In this document: positions 55,079-64,000 of the stretch, in pieces | Layout: each line of letters begins with the position of its first letter | How positions within the stretch are numbered: the first letter of the stretch is position 1 | Position numbers and translations under genes: made by a program | Source: Pachyseris speciosa | Lineage: Eukaryota; Cnidaria; Anthozoa; Scleractinia; Pachyseridae | NCBI GenBank assembly: GCA_016490735.1 | Contig: JAEMWC010000614.1 | Location: forward strand, 347,001-411,000 | Direction of reading: 5' to 3' | DNA length: 64,000 nucleotides | Notes under the pieces: model-generated | Databases searched by the model: none | What the model was told of the DNA's origin: nothing | The model's input: only the letters and a program-made list of their open reading frames with translations

Positions 55079-56616
55079 TTTGAGATGAAGGAGAAAAATG
55101 CCCCGTTTCACGGTTCAGTAAGCGAACCAATCATAGTTCAGGAAATGAGGGTAAATTTTGACAGTTCTGTTGGAGCCAAAACGGATAGCTGGCTCTTGAA
55201 TAAGTAATGAAAATCCGGTTCAAAGTGAATTTGTTTCCCTTAAAAACAGAAATCTGTACGCGTTTATTACGGTGAAATTTCACGCTCCGCTTGTTTAATT
55301 ATTCAGTTTTTTAGTTTATATTTCTCTCCACTGCTCAGCTCAGTCCCAACGAGTCCGGTTATCGAGGTTCTACTGTAGTTGTAAAAATTTTAGTTACGAC
55401 GGTCACCTGGTAAAAGAAAGAAAAGGTTGCTCCGTGTGGCCACAGTTACATATATAACTTTTTTTTTCAGCTAAATGAATAGACTCCACAAGAGAATTTA
55501 TAGTCTTAACCCTGTAAAGCTGTGAAGAGATCAAGATAACTTGCTCATGAAATCGTTGTCGTTCGCTATACAGCTTACCTCTGAGATTCTGCGTCCACTT
55601 GAACGGGTTCCATAACACAATTCACGATATGTGGTGTCCTATAGTATTAGGGAGAGAATTGTCAATAGCAAATCGGCATCTGTTTTGGTAAACGTAGGTC
55701 TGGCATATCATTGTCAAACATACCCTCGGAACTAAAAAAGTATGATTTTGCCGCAAAAAAAAAAAATCATCTCCTTACCCTTGCTGACGGAAATCGTATT
55801 TCTGAATGTTCTCCTCTGTGGCGCATTTGTTTGTCCTGTAGTGTACTGCATGCCCTATTTGATGTATTTCTTTTGAGAGTTGTGATTGGCCAACATGGGA
55901 TCTTATTTTATTCTTCTTTCTTTTTTTTTCCTGTTGCTGACATCGCATTACAGAAACGCATCATCCAGATCGCATTATCCATCCGCGGCCGCGGCCACGT
56001 GCCTGACTTGATTGACAGTGAAAGAATAATTTATCACCCGATCCACCAAAAAAATGTGGTGTGGGCGGAAATCATTCTCTTTCTGGCCCGTGTTGAAGTG
56101 ACATTAAGTTTCTTTAGTCCGATTTTTCGGCGATGGATCGTACCAACGAGAGAATTTCACGCGCACGCGAAATTGCGAGTAAACGCGTCGCGTCTCCTCA
56201 CCAATTCGCGCGCGCGCGTGTGTGTTTCTCCCTTCCCTCAATCCATTGCCGACAGTAGAGACTACTCGCAGTCTAGATTATTTCCAAATCAATCAATAAA
56301 GTTTGTGCTAAATTGTTGTTTAATGAGGTTCAAACACTGGGTGGGAGGGAGGGTTACAAGATTACAAAGTGCTATCGAGCTATGCGAGCGATGGAGACCA
56401 CGAGGAGCCCTCGAAGTTGAGGGTGACGCAATCGATCGAGCAAACAGTCTAATTAACTACTTTGATCGTGATCAAAAGAATACAGTTATCTCCAAATCAG
56501 TCAATAACGACACATGTTTGTTCTAAAAATTTTGTTTAATGAAAATCAAACCCCAAACTAGCCCAAATGTGTCAAAACAAATTTATGGTTAAAGTATTGA
56601 TAAAAATATGCACGGT

Positions 56617-57243
56617 GGGTCAGCTGTCATCAAAAAGTGATCACTTTCAAACTAGTTTTTCAATTTTTTAACCGTTTGACCTGAGACTTTGCACGATAAT
56701 AGAACTTTGTATTCCCAACAATCGCATGTTTTTGAATATTTTGATTTTAACAGTTTTTGGCGCGAAAATGACGTCATAAGACTGACAGTAAAATATAACT
56801 TTTAAGTTATGCCATAACAGGTTAGCAACTTTAAAAGAGTACTCAGAGAAGAACTTAAATGTGAAAATTTTTTTTTTGAAAAGCTCACTTGGTGAAGAAG
56901 ATATAACATTCTAAAGATCACCAAATTTCTAAAAATAGTAACAAAATGGCGAAAATTCGAAATTCACAGCTCAATAACTTTTCAACCAATTAAGCTTTAC
57001 AAATATTTTTTTACATTTGAGGTCATCTCTGTAAGTTCTTACAAAAGTTTTAGTATTTTATGCCATAAGTCGAAAACTACTTTTTGCTGTCAGTCTTATG
57101 ACGTCATTTTCGCGCCAAAAACCATCCAAAAACATACGATTGTTGGGAATACAAAGTTCTATTATTGTGCAAAGTCTCAGCTCAAACGATTGAAAATTAA
57201 AAAACTAGTTTGAAAGTGATCACTTTTTGGTGAAAGCTGACCC
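56617..57243. mobile_element. Foldback element private to copy B
   Basis: Ends GGGTCAGCTGTCATCAAAAA and TTTTTGGTGAAAGCTGACCC; the inverted similarity (GTGATCACTTTCAAACTAG, ATGACGTCATAAGACTGACAG) extends about 200 bp inward from each side. No target duplication is obvious. Non-coding. Confidence 0.75.
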
Positions 57244-57259
57244 GGCGTAATGTATCTAT

Positions 57260-58960
57260 CTATATGAATAATAAACTACAAGGCCGTAAACAGTTACGAG
57301 AACAAAGTTCAAAGGAAAAGGGCAGCTGCAAATGTTCAGTAACTTCTTGTGTTATATAGGCCATGACGTCTGGGACCTGGGTACGGATCTTCAGAGGGAG
57401 TGCTTGGTAAGCGCGGAAGGCGTCTGAACGCCAGTCACCATGTAGCTTTATCAGATGCTCTGGAAAAGCGAGAGTGGCGCCGCCACGACGGAAGCTGTGG
57501 CGAGAGAAGTTCACCGGGTCTAATCCGCCGTGTAGATATAGGACGTTTTGAGACAAAAACTGAACGTGGAGAGGGTAATTAGACGGCAGCCAGAAGCTGT
57601 GAGGAGGCAGAACAATGGTGCTGGCGGTGAAGCCGTAACTAAAATTAAGAAGTGTAAGAGAACGGACACTAGACATAGCGCAGAGCCAGGAATGCTAGGA
57701 GTGGGATAAGGAGAATGCGTTCCTTGTGTTGAAGTGTTTTGGTCCAACGAATGCGGAAACCGTGAACTTTATGTCTTACCGAGCGAGGTTGCGGTGTGGG
57801 GTGAAAGGAGCCAGCCGAGGCGACAGTCGAATTCGATTTGCGAAGGAAAGAGAAGAACGCTGTGCAAAATAACGCCCAAATTGCGGAGTGAGAAGGAAGG
57901 CTGGTGTCCAAATTACCGTACGAATGGCCAGAAGTAATTGCGGAATGACAGGGTATTTCTTTAGGGAGGCAGTTCCTAAGAAGCGTTTCAATCCTCGCTT
58001 GATCAAAGTGACGGCAAAACTGTCAAGAGCGCCAAAAGAGAAATCATTATACCTGAATGCTACATTTTTGTCACTTATTTTTATCCTTATTATCTTCTCG
58101 AAATTTCATGCCATCCAAAAAACCCATCATAGTTTTGTAGCACATAACCTGATAAAAATATCTCAGAATTTTTGGGTGATTTTTAGAGTGTCTGTGAGGA
58201 AGAAGAGAAGGTGGAAGGGGAGAGTGATTTTAAGGGAAGGCCGTGAGAAAAATGAAGATTTTAAGGTGACCAAAATTAAAATTTGAAGGTTAATGGACGA
58301 AGACCAAACAGTCCCCCCTCCACCTGACATGCACCCGCGTTGTAGTGGACTTTCTAAGTGTTTGTTTTTGCCTTATTTTCCTTTTATAAGTTTTCATCAA
58401 ATCACGTCTTATTTCATTAATATTCAGGTATATTGAGCCCTTAAAACGGTGAAGGAGGAGGACTGACTGCGTTGAGGTGGTTTAAGATGTACTGGTACGA
58501 AGTCTTGCGAGAAAGGAAACATGCGTAACAGGCCACGGCATGAGGTGCAGCGGGCAAAGGAAGGAAGTAATAAGTGCTGCAAAAATGCAAGAATGACCTC
58601 CGGTGGGAATGCAAATTGCGTAGCGTGCCAGGGAAGTAGGCGTGTGCCTGAATCTGAGAGACGAGGATGGCGAGGTGAGAGGCCGTGAGACTGGAGACTG
58701 GTTGACGACTAAGAAAGAGAGAATAACTGCAGTTAGAAGACTATTTCCGTTGCGCAGGACAGGCCACTTGAGAGGTGGGAGTGTGAGCAGTCAACTGCTG
58801 GAATTAAGCCTCGTGAAAGGGACACAGGTGCCAGGGGCTGAGATAGTCTTCCACGGAACTTATCGTGTCCTGGAATATGAACGGCAGTCATCTCGAAATC
58901 GTAGAACGCGAACAAAAACCAGATCTCGCGTAAGCAAGAAGTGGAGTCTGTTTCTACGTG
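57260..58960 (-). pseudogene. DIRS-like retroelement relic with tyrosine recombinase, copy B
   Basis: Minus strand, element order: FEMTAVHIPGHD (RNase H end), ACYACFLSRKTSYQYILNH-like, then IKRGLKRFLGTASLKKYPVI, WALFCTAFFSFLRKSNSTVA, FRIRWTKTLQHKERILLIPL, PGSALCLVSVLLHFL and FSRHSFRRGGATLAF, HLIKLHGDWRSDAFRAY. FLRKSN, R-WTKT-Q, HSFRRGG and GDWxSxAFxxY contain the R, H-x-x-R and Y residues of a tyrosine recombinase, as in DIRS/Ngaro elements, which integrate with a recombinase instead of an integrase. At least three frameshifts and a small deletion inside the active-site region inactivate it. Confidence 0.75.
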
Positions 58961-58969
58961 TGGTGTAAC

Positions 58970-59975
58970 CTAAACTACATAATTCGTGAAGACTTGAGTA
59001 CTGAAAATCTTGAATGGTTAACTTTAGAAATCACCAAGCTCGGTCAAGACCATGTCTAGTTAGTACCTGGTATAGACCTTCCAATTCCCCTGTGAGTCTT
59101 TTTAACGAATTTAAGGAGCTAGTTAACAAAAATTGAAGCGGGAAACTGGGAATTTTCCTTTTAGGGCATATTAACGTGGATCTTGGATATGAAATCAGCT
59201 AACGCCGTTAAACTTAAACATATATTTGATATTTATGGATTGGACCAGCTAATCACAGAGCCGACAAGAATTACCTTAAGTTCCCGCTCTTCAGTTAATT
59301 GACCAATGTATTACGAATACACCCACAAAAGTTAATTTTTTGCAAAGTTTGGTGTTGTCCATCTTACAATTAGCGATCACGCACTAATTTATATGACATA
59401 TAAAAGTTCCAGCATGAGCGTGCAGGCACAATTATAATCAAAACCCGTCAAATAAAAAATGTCCATAAAGCTAGCTTCCTAAGGGACCTACAACAAAGGA
59501 CATGGTCAGATGTTGAAACCCTAAACGATCCAAATGATATGTGGTCAATGTGGAAAGATCTATATGCTGATGCAAGCTATGAGATAAACATGTATCACTA
59601 AAAACTAAACGGGCTGCCAACAAAAAGTCTCCATGGACTATTGATCAATTGCACCATGAAATGCATAGAAGAGATTTCTTAAAAAAGAAAGCAGTTTTGT
59701 GAGGTTCCCCTTTGGCTTGGAATCAATATAAATGTGCCCGTAACCATACAAAGAACGAAATTAAGAATGCTAAGCGTAAATATTTCACTGACAATCTTGA
59801 GTCCAGCAAATCAAATCCTAAAAAAACCTGGCTATTAATCAATGAATTGTCCTCGCGACATCCAAACAAAGTAAGGAATATTGCGGAAATTAAGGTTAGG
59901 GAGCCAACTATAACTGAACCTTCTGAGATGGCCGATGAACTAAATCTGCATTTCTCAAGCGTTGGTGAGTAACTA
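58970..59975 (+). pseudogene. LINE ORF2 relic, copy B
   Basis: Paralogue of 38022-39080: STENLEWLTLEITKLGQDHV, ISDHALIYMTY, KTRQIKNVHKASFLRDLQQR, WNQYKCARNHTKNEIKNAKR, KYFTDNLESSKSNPKKTWLL and HPNKVRNIAEIKVREPTITE. Slightly more complete than copy A in the last block but also with stops. RT catalytic motifs are not reached. Confidence 0.7.
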
Positions 59976-60123
59976 GCTTCAGAAATACCGTCATCTAATG
60001 TTTAGCCTAAGTCCTACCTTCGCAAACTGTTGACCAAGCAAAATGAAAGGAAAGCTGCGGGCCTAGATAAAATTTGAACTAGACTTCTAGAAATGGCTGG
60101 CAACATAGTCGCACCATCGTTCA

Positions 60124-60201
60124 ATGGCGCAGTGGTGCAGTGGTGAGAGCACTCGTCGTCCACCAATGTGGCCCGGGTTCGATTCCCGGACTCGACGGGT
60201 T

Positions 60202-60232
<31 letters not shown>

Positions 60233-60400
60233 GCCGAGAGGTTTTTCTCCTGGTACTCCGGTTTTCCTCTCTAATAAGAACCAACACTTCTAAATTCCAA
60301 TTCGATCTTGAATGCTCGGGCGTTTATTACATGAGTACCCCGGCTCGGGAGATTGGACAACCACTCACCACGTTACCGAGCTTAAATAAATTTGATTTGG
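60124..60400 (+). repeat. tRNA-derived SINE, copy 3
   Basis: Duplicated head GGCGCAGTGGTGCAGTGGTG, B box CGGGTTCGATTCCCGG, body CTCGGGCGTTTATTACATGA and tail AAATAAATTTGATTTGG. Paralogue of the SINE at 39251. Confidence 0.8.
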
Positions 60401-62679
60401 TGAACTTAACTTTTGACTTTGTTTTACGTCCTTACGACGATGCAGTTAAAGTTTAAAAGATCAGGATTCTAAATGTGACCAAAGAAACAGGCTTTCCTTC
60501 CAAGGTCCTTATTATTTAACAAAGTGAAGGGGGAGGGTGCTTAATCTAGAAGAGGGTTTTTAATCGAGGGAGTAGGCGTTCTTAGAGCGTGGACGGTTAT
60601 TCGTGGAAGTATGTACGGGATTTTACCCGAGGGTGGAAAAGACAAACCCGTGGTCGACACCTCACAGTTACGAAATTCCTTTGCAGTCTTTTATAATATA
60701 TAAGGGCTATTAATCATGGCGTTTTTAATTACCATTTTTTCCAGGGAAGGATAAACTATGACGGAGCAGATTGATTTTCCAGAAGTGACAGACTGAATCG
60801 CAAAGAAACTAATTTTAGGGCTTCTATTTCTTGTATGAAAAGATCCTATTTCGAACACCGAAGATTGTAACTTGGATGATGTTAGCCTAGGCAATTGTTT
60901 CAGGATAGTGTTAGGGATCTTTGTATTCTTACTCTATCGCCTAAGCTCGACCAGTCACATTTGTCAAACAAAAATGTAGTTGCGCTCTTTTAGGAGACTA
61001 TTATGGGGTATCGAAACACGAAACAGACGATGACCATGTTCTTTTGGAACCTACCAACTTTAATTTGGAATGAACAGAAAAGCATTCCCGTCCATTCAGC
61101 TCCTGGTAACAGAATGATTTACGCGAAGATTGCTCTTTTAGGAAAGTTTGGCGAGAAAATTGTTTGCAGACCGCTGGCCACCGTCCTCAAACGGTCTGTC
61201 CAGACCACTCTCACAGGCTGCGCACTAGTCTCAGGCCGCCTCCACCAAGAGCATTCCTTTTTAGGAGTATGTGTTCGTTTGTGAAAACCTTATTCCACGT
61301 ATATTCTCTTATTTCTAAACCGGAACAAGAATAATCATAAAGGTATTAGAAGAACGCGTCCTTAGATCACGAAGGGCTGGGGAAAACCTAACATCCCAAC
61401 CACTGCCATTTATTATGCAAACAAACCAGTCACGTGACTTTCCTTTGTTCGTGGCTACGATCTTTGCTGTAACCGCGAAGAGAGTAACACAAAAGACTAC
61501 CTCTAGAGAGTTATGTTCACTCCTTGTCACCTTAGATTTGAATTAGAACCCAAGTTATTATGTTAAAAACCGATTTTGAATCATTAACGATATTAAAAAC
61601 GAACGACGTTTCGATGACTTCATGTCATCATTGCCATGCTATCATTATCGAAGTACATGGTAGAATTGATTAAATATTGACAGGAAAAAATAGCGCGTCT
61701 ATCATGTATTTTGAGATTGATTTTGTCGACCTGGAGCCATTGAAAGGTGGTTAGTCTAATATCGCTCAGTAATGTTTCTTCTGAAGGCGATTGGAAGGGA
61801 ATCCGTCTACACATTAAATACTCCTGTTGTCGTGTAATAAGGTGCGTTTTTAACCAACTTGTCAAAACAACATTGACAAACTAAGCATCCGAAAACAAAA
61901 TCCATAAAGCAAATCCCTTTTCTAGGAAACGGAGCTTTCAATATCTCTATTTGACACCTGGCCAGACTCTCAGACGGTCCAGCCTCGCGCCAAGAGAGAG
62001 TACGTGCCCGCGAGTGACCTGGACCGTCTGAGAATCAGGCTATTTAAGGGGGGCCTTAGCGTGAATTGGAGTGAAATTTTGAGGAGGTTAAAGGAGGAAT
62101 TGAAATGGGGAAAAAATGTTTTGAAAAACCACCAGACAGTTGACACTCCACAAGGGCACTGCATGATGCCGGGTAACTGTTTGGTGTCTGTCCACTAATT
62201 TCTAACTTCAAATTCCAATTTTAAACCTTCATTAAATCATTAAATCTTTGCAATTTCCTATTTCCCTCTATTTAATTTATCTTTTGAGAAAAATTATCTC
62301 TTCCCAAAAATACCGAAAAATCACCAAATAATTCAAAAAATATCCCACAACATAGCTTCGTGAGATGAGCATAGTGATTTTTAATTGCTTGAAACGCGAA
62401 CGAGATATCATTATTCAACGTTAAATCCATGTTAAGCGGCTAAAAAACAATGTTTAGGTTAAATCCCGCCTTAACACCAGGCAAGATAAAACATACCACG
62501 CAAGTATTTAAACTTCAGTTAGTTTCACTACACACTTTAAAAAAGAAACTGTCGAACGATAAAAATCCAATATTAGCAAAAGCTACGTGCTAACCAAGGC
62601 CTTCTAATCGAAATACTTCTCGATATTAGTATGTAGTGCAGAAAAGTGGTTTTGCTGCTACCAAATATATATCACACTG

Positions 62680-62712
62680 ATGAAGGGATTATCCTCGAAA
62701 CGTCAGACTGCA
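62680..62712 (+). ncRNA. Hammerhead-like core, copy B
   Basis: CTGATGA, A, a short stem (GGGATTATCC), TCGAAACGTC: the core boxes are present but no complementary stem I is found. The paralogue near 42877 has CTGTTGA instead of CTGATGA. Probably the remnant of a PLE-associated ribozyme. Confidence 0.35.
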
Positions 62713-62970
62713 AAATATACAGTTTCTTGGCACTCGAAATAAAAAAAACAAAACAAAACAAAACTATCACTGCACCATACTTCTCGATATGCTTGCATAT
62801 TAATAGGGACTGGCTTAATCTTATAATCCTGTCGTTTCTAAAATAGTGTCTCAACATAACTCTTCTAAAAACGTAATATGCAACGCTACTGTTTCTACCT
62901 TGAAAAGTCTCGTATCAAAACACGCAGCGTCATTACGCGATGCTAAAGGGTGATAAAGGCACGGCCTGGT

Positions 62971-63451
62971 TTATGCTGAAAATTCTATTTTCATAAAAAT
63001 TGTGTCATCCTTTACATATTGAGGGCCAAAGAACTCCTCAATAGGCAAGAACTTTACAAAGCCATACCCAGTACGGCTAATTATTTCATCAGGCCTCTGG
63101 AATGCTGCAAGGTTTGGCTTGACTTGTAAGATGCGGCTCATATGGTTATGGGCACCACTTTGATCAAGTATGGACAGGGTGGTTCTTCCAGTAACAGGCC
63201 AATCACAGACGATGCCATCATATTTACCCTTCATCATATGAACAAAGACTGCCACATGTGTGCCACTTCCATTCTCCACACCCATGGGGTGCACCCTGAT
63301 TCCCATCTTTCGTGCGTAGCTATCTGTGTAGATTGGATCACTGAAGATGGGTGTGACACACCGCCAATGTTGATCTACTTCAGTGATCTCCCAGATGAAG
63401 TGGGTCCCGGTTCCATCAGCCTTCTTCATGGTTTCCTCTTTTGTATCCCAT
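62971..63451 (-). CDS. TRAF-type MATH domain exon, copy B
   Basis: Intact paralogue of 43163-43643 with the same acceptor and stop. By eye fewer than ten residues differ (for example KMGI for KLGI, RTTLS for RITLS, HNHMSR for HNDIIR, FLPIE for FSPIE), none of them an indel. Role as for copy A: C-terminal TRAF domain. Upstream exons would lie beyond the window end. Confidence 0.75.
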
Positions 63452-64000
63452 CTACGAATAAAGTGAAAAATGATACTTAACAAATAGATTCCACATCCAT
63501 TTGGCCGTGTTCGTGTGTAATCCGATCTGAAACGCATGCAGGACGTCAAAACATGTTAAGTGCAAATAAGAAGGTTCTGCAGGCGAATAGCGATGACTGA
63601 TGTTCTTACTGCGTTTTGGAATCTACCGTGTGTTATCAGAGTACGCACTCACAACCAAATGGAATCATTTTCTTGGATAAATTTTTTTCCTCTTCGGCCC
63701 ATGACGTCATTCATGGATCTACACGTGACTCGCAACCTCCTTTAGACCTATCAAAGCCCGAGGGTTACACCCTCCATTGTATAATTTCTTCAGTAACGTT
63801 TTATTGAAAATACAGCACGATGAAACTGGGTTGTACCAAATTACACCACAACGGCTGTTGCGTTCTTCTTGTGCCTCGACTTTGCCAAATCCAGCTAAAC
63901 AAAATGTAGTTGAATTAATTAATTGTTCCACTGTCGCCATTGGCGAAACATAATTTCTGAACAATGGCGTCAGCACACAAGGTGAAAAAGAGTCACATTA

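Larger units (their letters stand above)
51524..55085 (+). repeat. Segmental duplication matching 1-3415
   Basis: Collinear direct copy of the left end of the window, including the family relic, the SINE, the CTCTGATGAAACGGTGGATG block and the first-exon module. Copy 1 contains the Crypton relic that this copy lacks; this copy contains the 54060-54360 frame that copy 1 lacks. Confidence 0.85.
55000..64000 (+). repeat. Segmental duplication, copy B (runs off the window)
   Basis: Direct paralogue of 35775-44553. Private to B: the 55830-56230 segment, the foldback at 56617 and the DIRS recombinase domain. Missing from B: the 120-bp direct-repeat insertion, the TTAA element and the (GTTT)n segment. 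The window ends inside the duplicated block. Confidence 0.85.

Noticed and set aside
55711..56526. 271-codon plus-strand open frame
   Set aside because: It begins in poly-A, runs through a GC-rich promoter-like region, has no domain, and the matching part of copy A is not open. Probably open by chance.

Overview
The window is nuclear DNA of an animal: intron-rich, AT-rich, with GT..AG splice signals, tRNA-derived SINEs and almost every eukaryotic transposon class. Several decayed reading frames belong to high-copy protein families that I associate from memory with anthozoan cnidarians (stony corals). I therefore read it as a coral-like genome, but the species cannot be fixed from sequence alone. 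No bacterial operon, CRISPR array, rRNA gene or clearly functional tRNA gene is present.

Layout. 1-3.4 kb: a partial paralogue of a decayed multi-exon family, a SINE, a Crypton-like recombinase relic and a conserved short first-exon module. 4.7-8.1 kb: a LINE scrap, tandem tRNA-derived repeats and two Penelope-like elements (PLEs) lying tail to tail, the first with a 5' inversion and a well-formed hammerhead ribozyme. 8.8-12.4 kb: coding-like relics interrupted by a TTAA-flanked element. 12.55-17.41 kb: an intact, apparently very recent Ty3/gypsy-type LTR retrotransposon (139-bp identical LTRs, 5-bp target duplication, one 1423-codon gag-pol frame) inserted in a short open frame. 18.4-19.6 kb: a terminal-inverted-repeat (TIR) element carrying a tandemly duplicated PLE fragment. 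20.8-26.1 kb: about 1-kb inverted arms enclosing a decayed transposase-like gene. 27.5-31.1 kb: a possible host gene with a duplicated exon, a TTAA element and a hammerhead 'retrozyme'. 31-35.7 kb: mostly unrecognised sequence with one SINE and a foldback MITE. 35.8-44.5 kb and 55.0-64.0 kb: two direct copies of a large segmental duplication carrying DIRS-like, LINE and SINE relics and, at the end, a TRAF-type MATH-domain exon. 44.6-49.4 kb: MITEs and simple repeats. 49.4-53.5 kb: the fuller paralogue of the family seen at position 1.

How it fits together. Very little is demonstrably functional host coding sequence; the best host candidates are the two MATH-domain exons. The rest records transposition and duplication: some insertions are shared by both duplicates (DIRS, LINE, SINE relics) and so predate the duplication, others are present in one copy only (TTAA element at 40.9 kb, foldback at 56.6 kb). 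Hammerhead motifs occur both in PLEs, which could supply reverse transcriptase and endonuclease, and in non-coding retrozyme repeats, which would need such enzymes in trans. The long-TIR element, the retrozymes and the PLE ribozymes are the most interesting parts.
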